Under the pieces are notes generated by a model that was not told where the DNA came from, did not search any database, and saw only the letters and a program-made list of their open reading frames with translations. Shown piece by piece: positions 11,969 through 23,056 of a stretch of DNA of 64,000 nt. A program made the position numbers and the translations under genes. Numbering within the stretch: the first letter of the stretch is position 1; each line of letters begins with the position of its first letter. The stretch lies in assembly GCF_022965805.1 (NCBI RefSeq), contig NC_133108.1:20923545-20987544 (forward strand). The letters are read 5' to 3'. The DNA comes from Primulina eburnea. Its lineage: Eukaryota; Streptophyta; Magnoliopsida; Lamiales; Gesneriaceae.

Positions 11969-13397
11969 TGTAAGGTCTAGAAATTCGAACGACGTAACCT
12001 GACTTCATCCGAACTTATGGTTTTAATAAAATGCTTATTTAATGATTTTTATATGCATGTTTATGACATGAAATTTCATACATTACTAGACTGCATTTAG
12101 TTGGGCTTTTAGCAGTATTTCACGCTCGAACGAGGAACGGAGACCGGTGACAGATTGAGGGAAATGTTTTTATTAAATAAATATTTTTAATTATATAATA
12201 TATGATTTAATATATATGAAAATTTTTAAAATGGGCTCTTTGCAGTATTTTTACACAATGAACCGTATTTTTTTAACTGGTAGACAATTTTTAGCAAAAT
12301 TGAGGACTTTTTGAAGGTTCAGGTAATATTTTTGAAAACCTGACAAGAAGAAACATTATACATATGGGTTATTGGGCCCAATGGACTTGTTTTGGTCAGT
12401 TTTTGAGTCATGCCCGTTACACCTCAACATGCTAAACCTAGGCTCATTATCCTATTACTTGTAAGTCAATTGTTTTCACTCCAAAATCCTACTCCCTCAC
12501 CTTACCATTTGCCCTAGCAACTTTGCTTCATTTCTTCAAAGGAAATTCGTTATAAACATCGGCACGTCCTCCGATACTTGCTCCGTCGGTCGTATTGTTA
12601 CATTTATTCATCATGGCACGCCTAATTCCCTTATTTTCTCATCGATCACTTTATAATATCTATTTTGGATTGTATTTGCAAGATAAGTTAGTGAAGTGGT
12701 GTCATGCATCTGTTTTGCTTGGTTTTATGCGAAAACGTTGGACTTTCTTGCATGTTTCTTATGTGTTGATCATGTTTTGTAAGGGTCTGCCATGGCTAGG
12801 GAGATAAGAGTGATATACAACATGTTTACCATGGATTTAGATGGAAACATTCGAGCTAGATCTTGTTCCAGTAGGTGGCCGATCGAAATTTCTTGTTTGT
12901 GGCTCGGTTTTGGGGCGTATGGGTGGTTCGCATGTATTCAAGAGCATGGGGTTGAAGTTCATGGCTAGGGTAGTGCATGAAGTTTTGGTTGTGGTGTAGA
13001 ATAGGTTGGTTCCATCGTAGTCCGGGTCGAGGGAGCGTAGGAAGATTTGGCTCTGAGGTGGAAATGTAGGCTTTTTCCCCGCAGGTTTGGCACCATGGTG
13101 CTGCCCAGTTGGCGTTGCAGAGCTTCAGCTTTGGCTCTTGTAGCGCCACAACGTTGATGCATGGTGTGAGGCCCGGGGTCGAAGAGGGCGTGGGGTGATC
13201 GCCGGTGCCATGAGGTTGCACAGACAAAGAGCGGCTTCTGGCATGCTTCTAGATGGAGGGAACATGAATGAACCGATCCCACACCGGAATGAGAGGGATT
13301 TCGAGACTGTACAATGTAATGGACTGTACAGTTGAAGAGGACTTAAAAGATTTGATATGTATTATTCATATCAAGAAGGTGCATCTTCTTTTCGTTA

Positions 13398-13487
13398 GCT
13401 CATCACATAAGAACTCCAAAGTGAAGCGTGCTTGACTTGGGGCAATTTTGGGATGGGTGACCCTTGGAAAGTTTCCTAGGATGCGTG
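13398..13487 (+). promoter_or_regulatory. 5S rRNA-like sequence in Cassandra LTR 1
   Basis: The stretch holds AAGAACTCC, GTGAAGCGTGCTTG and GGGATGGGTGACC in the order and spacing of the 3' half of plant 5S rRNA, which includes the internal RNA polymerase III control boxes (A box, intermediate element, C box). In Cassandra this drives or resembles 5S promoter function. It is not a 5S gene: the 5' half does not match and the C-box side is altered (CCCTTGGAAAG). Confidence 0.85.
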
Positions 13488-13865
13488 TGAGTCAGGACAT
13501 AAGCACACTGGAAAGACCGATCTTGGTACAGTTAGGACAGTCGTTGAATCTGGGGCGTTACAGTTGGTATCAGAGCCGTCTTCTCTTAGTACGCTGTGGT
13601 TCGAGGACGAACCAAGCGGAAGCTGGTGGGTATGTGAGGCACGGGGCCGAAGATGGCGGGGGGTGATCGCCGGTTCCATGAGGTTGCACGGAAAATGAGC
13701 GGCTCCTGGCAGGCTTCTAGTTGGAGGGAATATGAATGAACCGATCCCACTTCGGAATGAGAGAGATTCCGAGACTGTTCAATGTAATGGACTGTACAGT
13801 TGAAGAGGGCTTTAAAGATTTTATATGTACTACTCATATCAAGAAGGTGCATCTTCTTTACGGTA

Positions 13866-13955
13866 GCTCATTACATAAGAAGTCCAAAGTGAAGCGTGCT
13901 TGACTTGGGGCAATTTTGGGATGGGTGACCCCCTGGGAAGTTTCCTAGGGTGCGT
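13866..13955 (+). promoter_or_regulatory. 5S rRNA-like sequence in Cassandra LTR 2
   Basis: This is the second copy of the block in LTR 1, with GTGAAGCGTGCTTG and GGGATGGGTGACC. Here the sequence after the C box (CCCCTGGGAAG) is closer to the genuine 5S form than in LTR 1. Confidence 0.85.
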
Positions 13956-14980
13956 GTGAGTCAGGATATAAACACGCTGGAAAGACCCATCTTGGTATAG
14001 TGAGGACAGTCGTCGAATCTGAGGCGTTACACATGGTAGCTATGTGTTTACAAGCGCTGCAGCGCTACTCAATCAGCGCTTAGGCGCTAGTCCTGCACTT
14101 GAGGGTTAAGGATTTTGATGAGTATGGTTCGTTTTGGGTGTTGATAGGTCAATATGTCCGAGTTTTTGAGGGTGTAATTGGGTCATACAGGGTTTGGTTA
14201 GGTAACACAAATATTTTTTAAGGTGTTCGATAAATGTGATTGGGAAACCGGTCATTTTTGCAACCATGTTATGTTAGCAGTCCTGGCAATGCCCTAACAA
14301 CTGTTTATGTATATTTGAAATTTATATGTTGATATTGAACATGGATTTTTATGTTAATGTTAGAAACACGTTGCATGCTTGATTTTAAGAAAAGGTATGT
14401 AAATGCATGAGTTTTACAAGTGATGGACATAATAACATGTTTTGAAAGAAGTGAGTTGGTTGTGACTATTACGAACAAGAACACGAACATGTAAGGCCAA
14501 GGCTCAGTGGACGGGTAAAACAACCACTGATGTCCCCGCTGCCGGGTAACGCGGTTATACGTAGATGGATCTATCGACTTAGAGATGATATAAAAGTCAC
14601 AACTAATGATCTTAATTAAATAAGTAAAAATGAACACATATATGATGATATGATAGGGCATGATTTAAATATGTTATATTTAAGTTTACGCTTTTGAAGT
14701 TCATGAAACTTATTTTAATTACTGTAATTTTCACTGTTGCATGATATGTATATGTACTTGTTATTATGGTTCAGGTTTGTTGAGTCTTTAGACGCACTAG
14801 GTCTGATTAATGCAGGTGATCATCAGGATGTGTAGACTGGAGGTGCTGAAGACTGAGTAGGCGGAGTTGGGGGTGCACATGAAAACCCGATGACCTTGCA
14901 TTCTTCTACATATTATGATCATGAGTCATGGGTGTGAACAATTTTTTAAATTTTTTTGCATTTCTTTATACGTTGATGAT

Positions 14981-15571
14981 TGGGACGACTCGAAAATTTG
15001 AGGTTCACGTGAACCACATGCATACTAGTTATTAAATTCCTTGTGTATTGTATTAAATGGTTTTAATGCATGGCTATTTCATTAATTTGGGTTTAAATTC
15101 ATGATTTATGAATTTACATTATTTTAAATTATAATATGTATAGTTGATCCATGTTAAAACGTTTTCCTTGAGTTTTATGTTTCAGACGATTATTCGAGGT
15201 GGGATCGATGAAATGAGACCGTCGACGATTTAGGCGATTTTAAAATGGGGTATTTTATTTCAAGTCATTCAAATTTGTATTTTAAACGATTTACGAAATT
15301 TTGAGCATTTTAAAGCCTAATTTAATTTATTAAGCGATTTTAAGATTTTAAGCTTTTCAAAAATACTGATTTGATTAGTTGGGGATTTCAAATCATGAAA
15401 ATTTGACACTTGTGCATTTTATTTTAAATTAGGGGTGCTACTAAATTAGTTGGAGATCAGTATTTTATTTAGCATGTTAATTAGTTATTAGAATTTTTAT
15501 TCACCTAATTAACCCCTAATTAACTCCCATAATAAAATCTTATTCAATACACACACATCTACACGTTTCTA

Positions 15572-15602
<31 letters not shown>

Positions 15603-17292
15603 ACACACACACATTCTCTTTTCTTTTGAAAAGAACTAGGGTTCTTAAAGTGCTCCAGCCACCTTTTCCCCTTTGATTTTCTTCAGTTGACTCACGTTCT
15701 ATTATAGCAAGAAACGCGCCACAAGTCGTTCCGAATCGATTCTCGCATATCCTTGCTTCGTTATTTGTCGTTTCGTGAGTATAATCATCAAGGCATGTAT
15801 ATTCTTTTATTTTTGCATCGATCTTGTCATAGTATTTATTTTGATGTATATTGTATGAAAAACATGTGTATGTTATGCAAAAGTTTGAGAAAAAAATTTT
15901 GAAACGATTTTGGATCAAAATTTTGGTTCTCAAAAATTGAGTCTACTGTATTTTCGAATACTGGAATTTTCGGTCAATTTTCTGGAAAACCTTTCAACAT
16001 ATAAAACGTATGAATTTTTTATACCTTCGATTTTACAGTAAATTCATAGTTTTTGAACAAGAAACGAGTGATTTATGATCATTTTTGTGGGACTGCACAT
16101 GCTCTGAAATTTCTGTGTCATAAAATCCATCACCCTCTGTTATTTCGAATTCTGCGACTTATAGGTTGGTTTTCTAGAAATGTTTTCAAAATATGATTTG
16201 TATTACATTGTGTTACCTTCGATTTGACATTAAATTCGTATTTTTTTGAAAAGAAATGAGGGAGATATGATTTTTATCGTAACATCGCTCAAGCTGTGAA
16301 AATTTGTGCACGTTCTTCTCGTTTTCTCAAGTTTTGGTTGCAAGCTTCATTGGGCTCTTCTGAATCTTTGCTGCTTTGGTTAGGGAAGCATGTCCAGATC
16401 ATTCCAACGAAGTCCTCGACGTTTTTAAGTATGTTCGACGTGCAAAAGAAAATGTTTAGTTATTTTGGGTATGCTAAATGACTTGTGACTAAATATGAAC
16501 GGGTTTGGAAGTCGGTGAACGTGGACGATGACCTCTCCACCCCAGTAAAATATGACCGAGTTTGATTAGGATTGGAAAGCGGTAAAGTATGACCAGGGAC
16601 CAGACCAATCCACCCGGTAAAATATGACCGGGGATCTTATGTATGTGGTAGTGGACATCCCTGCCAGCCCAGTACTGTGATTTATTCTGATCAGGCGCAT
16701 TTATGTATGGGTAATTTGCTTTGAAACATATCTCTATGCAAAATGATGTTATGTATGCTCAAGTATATATGATGGAAGTATGTTTAAGAAAAGTTTTATG
16801 ATGATGGCACGTCTACGTTTATGCTACTACGTTCAACTTTCAAGTATGTTTATGCTATTACGTTCAAGTTTCAAGTATGTAAGCCCTACTTTAAAGATAC
16901 ATGTGGTTTTGTTATGTAGTAATTGCTATCTCCAGTTTATACATGTTGAGTCTTTAGACTCACTAGACTTGATTGATGCAGGTGAGGATGACTTTGAGGA
17001 GACGAGGGGTGGGGACCAATGAGCCGGCTTAGACTGCGCAGGATGCTAAACCCGAGGACCGCCCATGTTCTAAGATTTTATGCATGACAATTTTAATACT
17101 CTGATTTTACGGTATCGTTTACGATGTTTAAACAAGTGTTTTTCTTAGGCAAACTTTATTTGTGTTCTCCTTTATTGTAAATATTTTGGATTAATAGTTT
17201 ATTGATTATCGAATTTTGAAAGTTATTTTTTATTTAAGAAAATTTTTATTTTTTCGCAAATTTTAAAGTTGTTCTAAATACGGTACGTTACA
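14981..17292 (+). repeat. NA-1 5' LTR (2312 bp)
   Basis: It begins TGGGACG (LTR 2 begins TGTGACG) and ends GGTACGTTACA, the same end as the CHR-1 LTR. It holds a poly-C run and an AC microsatellite (15571-15613), a repeated GTAAAGTATGACC-type module near 16545-16635, and the conserved block at 16943-16987. It is about 430 bp longer than LTR 2, which lacks the equivalent of roughly 15560-15980. Confidence 0.88.
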
Positions 17293-19539
17293 GTTGGTAT
17301 CAGAGCGGTATTCTTGTAAGTTTTAAAGTTTTAAAGCCTTTTAAGTTGTAAGCATCAAGTCATGATTTCAGCATGTGCATGTTTTAATGCTATCACCAGT
17401 ATGTTTACATGACATACGTTTTTTGAGTACATGTTTACATGTTATGATTTGAGATTGGATATTCAAAGTTTTTATGCATGTTATGACATGAAATGCAAAA
17501 ATATATGACTTTCATGCATGCTGGCTTTGTAGTATTGGACATGCTTCAGAATTCGACTATTAGGCATTAATTATTTGAGCATAACGATTTTTGGTTAGTA
17601 AGTTTTGATGTTCTACTCCTTGAGTCATAAGTTAATAATGAAAATTTTGAATGCTTTCGGGACGTAGATTTTTAAAATACTGATGACTCATGGTTACTAG
17701 TTGAGTTAACTCTTGAAAATTTCGTATAAGGAATAATGATTCGAAATCTGCGACGACCTTTAGCAGTATAAAAAAAAGTTTGTGTAATTTGGGATTTTAA
17801 TTATTGATGGAAATGTAAGATTGGTTATAAGAAATGGTTTTTTGATTTAATAAGCTTAAGATTATTGAACTTATGATGCAGAAAACCTATAAAATAGAAG
17901 TAGGAACGTCAAGAACTTATGGGTAATTGTAGGATTTTCAAAATTATGGACAAAGTTGGGTATTATTGAGGAAATTAGGAATTTATTGTTGCAATTGTTA
18001 AGGAATTTTGGGACTAGTTTAGTAATAAGTGAGAATTTAAAGGTTTGAATGATAGGAGTTTTCGCTAATTTAGGCTTGAAAAGATATTTAGAACCTTGAA
18101 ATATCTAGGTTATATGTTATAAAGAATGGTAATCAAAGGCAATGTAGGATGAATCAATACTAGACTTAAAAATCTAAGTGTTAGTGGAATAATGCATAGG
18201 AAAACTAAGAAATTATAGTGATAACAATTTAAGATAAAGTTGATCAATTCGTTAAGTTAGAAGATTAGACAGTAAGTTAACTTATTTTTGGGAGCTTAAG
18301 GTTTAATGTAGCATAACTTTTAGTCATGATCTTAACAGTTAAAGTTATACCTTTGTTAGGGTTAAATTTTTTTTAAAAGTTGAGTATTATTGTTGGTTAT
18401 ATTACTTTTTAGATGCATGTATGAAGTGAGACATGCACCTTTCTTGAAGAATCTTTGTAAGTCATTAAGAAACTTAGGATTAAGTGGATATGAGTACTGA
18501 AATTAGGTTATCTAAGACTACTTGGATTGTGTAATTTTGAATTTCAAGTTTATGAAATAGGTGTTCCTACGGGGATATTGGGTGAAATGAAAACAAACGA
18601 AAATTAGTTGTATTCAACATAGGTTATCAATGGACGAATATTAAGATTTTTTTTATCGAGTAAGAAATCTAAAATCTTTATATGAGGATTCTAGAATTCT
18701 ATGGGTTATAAGTGAAGTTGATTTATTAGAGTTAGTCCATCATTAACAGGGGAAACTTATTAATTTTTATACGTTAGAATGAATTAAGTATTGAAGATAC
18801 GTCAAAGTGTGACATTCGTTCTAATGAGGAGGTCCATGTATCTTAGACCTCAACTATAATGTAATTGACAAGGAAATAGTTTAAGTATGTGTTTGATGCT
18901 AAGAAGGTTTTATTATTTAAGCAGAAGATCGATATTGTACATTTTGGGGTTTTATGGATTAATGTTACTCGAAATTTAAGATTAGCAACAATTTTATATT
19001 TGAGATGTACTTTTAAATAGCTAAGTTACGTAAGTTTGGTGTCGTAAGGTAAATATTCGATTCAAGGATCGTAGGTAAATATTATTATGGGGTTAAGATA
19101 AGGTTTAACTTTTGAGTGTAGTACCAAGGATAGAAGTTGATCAGTAACTTTTGGTGCTAAGATTTCTTAGGTTGAACTGCATAAATACTAATGTAATAGA
19201 TCGATGAACATTACAAGAATAGTTTAAGAAAAATAAGATACTATAAGTTTGAACCTTCAATTCTAAATTGAGAATTGTGATAAAAGTCAGAATTCGAGGT
19301 CGTAATAAAGTAAAACTAAGACGCCATAAGTCGCTTTAAGTTGTGATTCACAAACGAGGCTTTTGATAGACAATTTAATTAGGATTGAAGAGAGTAAGGA
19401 CATCTTAGGACTTAAATTTTTATCAGAGTAGCGCAGCAGAAGCATAGATTATTGGGATACTAGAATTAAGAATCTAAAATTTTGGATTATCGAGGATAAA
19501 CGAATTTCGGGGACAAAATTCAATTTAAGGGGGATAGAT
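17293..19539 (+). other. NA-1 internal region, non-coding
   Basis: The first about 150 nt resemble the leader of CHR-1 (primer site, then GTAAGTTTTAAAGTTT and GATTTCAGCATG). The rest is AT-rich with no protein similarity that I can see and no tandem repeats. The 3' end (GAATTTCGGGGACAAAATTCAATTTAAGGGGG) resembles the end of plant chromovirus internal regions just before the 3' LTR. Nothing else can be identified in this 2.2-kb stretch. Confidence 0.8.
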
Positions 19540-21426
19540 TGTGACGTCCAGAGAAGTTTAGGTTCACGAGAACTACATGCATGCAAGTTATTAAACTCCT
19601 TGTGTATTGTATTAAATGGTTTTAATGCATGACTATTTCATTAATTTGGGTTTAAATTCATGATTTATGAATTTACATTATTTTAAATTATAATATGTTT
19701 ACTTGATCCACGTTAAAACGTTTTCCTTGAGTTTTATGTTTCAGACAATTATTCGAGACGAGATCGAGAAAATGAGACCGTCGACAATTTAAGAGATTTA
19801 AAATGAGATATTTTATTTCAAGTCAAGAAAATTAGTATTTTAAATGATTTACGAAATTTTGCGCATTTTAAAGCCTAATTTAATTTATTAGGCGATTATA
19901 AGATTTTAAGCTTTTCAAAAATACTAATTTGATTAGTTGGGGATTTTAAATCATGAATATTTGGCACTTGTGCATTTTATTTTAAAGTAAGGGTGCTATT
20001 AAATTAGTGGGAGATTAGTATTTTATTTTGCATGTTAATTAGTTATTAGTATTTTTATTAACCTAATTAACTCCCCTAATTAAATCCTAATCAATACACA
20101 CACCCACAAGATGTGAAATTTCTGGAAAAACTTTCAACATATAAAACGTATGAATTTTTGATACATTTGATTTGACAGTAAATTCATAATCTTTGGACGA
20201 GAAACGAGTGAGTTATGATCATTTTTGTGGGACTGCACAAGCTGTGAAATTTCTGTGTCATAAAATCTGTCACCCTCTGTTCTTTTGAATTATGAGAGTT
20301 ATAGATTGGTTTTCTCGAAATGTTCTCAACATATGATTTATAGTACATCATGTTACCTTTGATTTGATAGTACATTCGTATATTTCTGATAAGAAATGAG
20401 GGATATATGATTTTTACCGCGACATCGCTCAAGCTGCGAAAATTTGTGCACGTTCTTCTCATTTTCTCAAGTTTTGGTTGCAAGCTTCGTTGGGATCTTC
20501 TGAATCTTTGCTACTTTGGTTAGGGAAGCATCTCCAGAGCATTCCAACGAAGCCCTCGACGTTTTAAAGTATGTTCGACGTGAAAAAGAAAATGTTTTAT
20601 TTTTTTAGGTATGCTAAATGACTTGTGACAAAATATGAACGGGTCTGGAAGTCGGTGAACGTGGACGAGTACCTCTACACCCCGGTAAAGTATGACCGGG
20701 TTTGATCAGGATTGTAAAGCGGTAAAGTATGACCAGGGACAAATCCACCCGGTAAAGTATGACCGGGGATTTTATGTATGTGGTAGTGGACATCCCTGTT
20801 AGCTCAATACTCTGGTTTAGTCTGATCAGGCGCATTTATGTATGGGTCACTTGCTTTGAAACATATCTCTACGCAAAATGATTTTATGTATACTCAAGTA
20901 TGTATGATGGAACTATGTTTAAGAAAAGTTTTATGATGATGACACGTCTACGTTTATGCTATACGTTCAACTTTCAAGTATGTTTATACTATCACGTTCA
21001 AGTTTCAAGTACGTAAGCCCTACTTTAAAGATACTTGTGATTTTATTATGTAGTCCTTGCTATCTCAAATTTATACATGTTGAGTCTATAAACTCACTAG
21101 ACTTGATCGATGTAGGTGAAGATGACTTTGAGGAGACGAGGGGTGGGGACCAGTGAGCCGGCTTAAATTGCACAAGAGGCTAAACCCGAGGACCGCCCAT
21201 GTTTTAAGATTTTATGCATGACAATTTTAATACTCTGATTTCACGTTATGATTCAAGATGTTTAAACAAGTGTTTGTTTTAGGCAAACTTTATTTGTGTT
21301 CTCCTTTATTGCAAATATTTTGGATGAACAATTTATTGATGATCAAATTTTGAAAGTTATTTTGTATTTAAGAAAAATTTTATTTTTCCGCAAATTTTAA
21401 AGTTGTTCAAAATACGGTACGTTACA
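19540..21426 (+). repeat. NA-1 3' LTR (1887 bp)
   Basis: It runs TGTGACGTCC...GGTACGTTACA and aligns with LTR 1 along its length except for one deletion of about 0.4 kb. Three GTAAAGTATGACC modules lie at 20683-20766, and the conserved block is at 21077-21120 with two substitutions in its inner palindrome. Confidence 0.88.
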
Positions 21427-21896
21427 ATGATATTGACAGATGTTGAGTTCTTTTAAAAATTAGACTAGAAGATTTCGTTGCATTCTAAGATTTTGTGTAA
21501 TTGCAATTATTTTTACTTAGTGGTTGAGTGAATTTTAAAACGTTTGATTAACTTATTTAAATGTTTATAAATGTGTGTCTTTTCGGTCATAGCCTTTTTA
21601 AAAAAAATATTTCAGTAGAATTTTAAGTATTAGATGTTTTTGTTGGTATCAGAGCAAGGGTTCTTGTAGATGGTTTGTGCCACCGCCAGCTTCAGAAGCT
21701 CTATAGTCTAGCCTCAAATCTGTAAGTTTACATGTTTTAAATATTTTGAAATTTTTATGCTTTCACATGCATGTATACATAATTTATGTTTTACAATACA
21801 TGTTTAGCTTTTTATATGTTTTAAGGTTAAAGGATTTAAAAGCTAAATTGAATTGCATGTTGGTTACATTTAGAATTTGGACTGTACTCATAAATA

Positions 21897-22190
21897 ATTC
21901 CTCCCAGAAGAGCTCCCAGTACAGACAAGCAGGATGGAAAACTTGGAGGTGACAGAGCATTTACACCACCAGGAGTTCCTTCTACTCGAGTTTTGGAGGG
22001 GATTGCACGTTTGATGGAGCAGGCTCAGCAAGCTCCTAGCCCGCAGGTGGACATATATTAGCAGTTCAGGAGGCTCAACCCGAAGTAGTTTGGCGGCACT
22101 ACTAACTCTGAAGGATCGTTTGCAGAGCACCTTGAGGTGCTTCAAACAAAATATTCTCCAATAGTTGCAGTAGCTCGTGTTCTAAGAATG
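21897..22190 (+). pseudogene. CHR-2 gag N-terminal fragment
   Basis: The frame from about 21897 gives PPRRAPSTDKQDG, then GVPSTRVLEGIARLMEQA, then QFRRLNPK and FGGTTNSEGSFAEHLE, the start of a Tekay-type Gag. Two in-frame TAG codons lie at 22059-22061 and 22086-22088, where related Gags have Glu (YEQF and PKEFGG). The start codon has been lost and the sequence stops matching at about 22190. It is a dead 5' fragment; pol is absent. Confidence 0.8.
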
Positions 22191-22229
22191 TATACACCGA
22201 TTAATTAGATCGAGTTTGGAATAAAACCA

Positions 22230-23055
22230 AGCGGAAAACACTCGATCAGCGCCTAGGCGCTAGTCCTGCACTTGAGGATTAATGATTTTGACGAGTATGG
22301 TTCGTTTTCGGTGTTGATAGGTCAATATGTCCGAGGTTTTTGAGGGTATAATTGGGTCATATAGGGTTTGGTTAGGATCTTTCGAATTAAGTTTAAGTTT
22401 GGTTATGTTCGGGCTGAAACTTGAACTCCAATCTATGTCTTAAGCGAATTATAGAAGTTAAGGTTTGAGCTCGTGTTTACGTCTAAGAAATGGTGACAAA
22501 TATTTTTTAAGGCGTTCAATAAGTGTGATTGGGAAACCGTTAAATTTTGCAACCAAGTTATGTTAGTAGTCCTGACAATGCCTTGACAACTGTTTATGTA
22601 TATTTAAAATTTATATGTTGATATTGAACATGGATTTTGATGTTATTGTTATAAACACGTTGCATGTTTGGTTTTAAAAAAAGGTATGTATATGCATGAG
22701 TTTTACAAGTGATGAACATGATGACATGTTTTGAAAGAAGTGAGTTGGTTTTGACTAATACGAAGAAGAACACGAAGATGTAAGGCAAGGCTCAGTGGAC
22801 AGGTAAAACTGTTACTAATGTCCCCGCTACCGGGTAATGCGGTTATACGTAGAGGGATCTATTGACTTAGAGCTGATACAAAAGTCACAACTAATGATTT
22901 GAATTCAATAAGTAAAAATGAACATATATACAAAAGTCACGTGTTCACATATTTGAATTCAATAAGTAAAAATGAACACATTTCATGAACTTCAAAAGCG
23001 TAAACTTAAACATAATATGTGTTCATTTTTACTTATTGAATATATGTGTTCATTT
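22230..23055 (+). repeat. CHR-2 truncated 3' LTR with terminal inverted segment
   Basis: From GATCAGCGCCTAGGCGC the sequence follows the 5' LTR from about 14063. It keeps the ACGAGTATGGTTCG and CCCCGCTACCGGGTA parts but lacks the 5' half. At 22980-23055 it switches to the opposite strand of LTR sequence equivalent to about 14630-14705, then turns again, leaving ATTCAATAAGTAAAAATGAA and its reverse complement close together. No proper LTR end is present. Confidence 0.75.
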
Positions 23056-23056
23056 T

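Larger units (their letters stand above)
13165..14031 (+). mobile_element. CAS-1: complete Cassandra element (TRIM)
   Basis: Two direct LTRs of 398 bp (13165-13562) and 399 bp (13633-14031), each running TGTGAGG...GTTACA, enclose only 70 bp. Those 70 bp contain a Met-tRNA primer site (TGGTATCAGAGC, 13565-13576) and a short purine-rich tract (GAAGCTGGTGGG). The flanks carry a perfect duplication CATGG (13160-13164 and 14032-14036). Each LTR contains 5S rRNA-like sequence, the hallmark of Cassandra. It encodes no protein and must be moved by enzymes from other elements. The two LTRs differ at several sites, so the insertion is not recent. Confidence 0.93.
14981..21426 (+). mobile_element. NA-1: complete non-autonomous LTR element without coding region
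   Basis: The LTRs are 14981-17292 and 19540-21426. The flanks carry a perfect duplication ATGAT (14976-14980 and 21427-21431). A Met-tRNA primer site (TGGTATCAGAGC, 17295-17306) follows LTR 1, and a purine tract (TTAAGGGGGATAGAT) precedes LTR 2. The 2.25-kb interior has no open frame of 60 codons and nothing like Gag or Pol. The LTRs share the conserved block of the local Tekay-type families, so CHR-type elements are the likely helpers. This is a LARD-like structure. It inserted into the CHR-2 5' LTR. Confidence 0.9.
11969..21641 (+). repeat. CHR-2 5' LTR in three pieces
   Basis: The pieces are 11969-13164, 14037-14980 and 21432-21641. The start TGTAAGGTCTAGAAATTCG resembles SOLO-A (TGTAAGTTCTAG) and SOLO-B (TGTAAGGTCC). 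The conserved LTR block is at 14777-14820 and the primer site follows at 21644. The piece 14063-14700 is about 95% like the truncated 3' LTR at 22240-22980 by eye. Confidence 0.82.
11969..23055 (+). mobile_element. CHR-2: decayed Tekay-type chromovirus in COP-2 pol
   Basis: The layout is a 5' LTR (11969-21641, interrupted by a Cassandra element and by NA-1), a Met-tRNA primer site (TGGTATCAGAGC, 21644-21655), the N-terminal part of gag, then an abrupt join near 22225 to a truncated 3' LTR that ends in an inverted rearrangement at about 22980-23055. All of pol is missing. Net 5' LTR length is about 2.35 kb. The left flanking 5-mer is ATTTA; no convincing right-hand match remains. The 5' LTR end before the primer site reads TTTTT rather than CA. 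Confidence 0.8.

Noticed and set aside
13563..13576. TGGTATCAGAGC motifs as tRNA genes
   Set aside because: Each is only the 12-14 nt primer-binding site next to an LTR end. No tRNA cloverleaf is present.
13398..13955. A pair of tandem 5S rRNA genes
   Set aside because: Only the 3' half resembles 5S rRNA, with substitutions. The two copies are the LTRs of a Cassandra element with matching target duplications.
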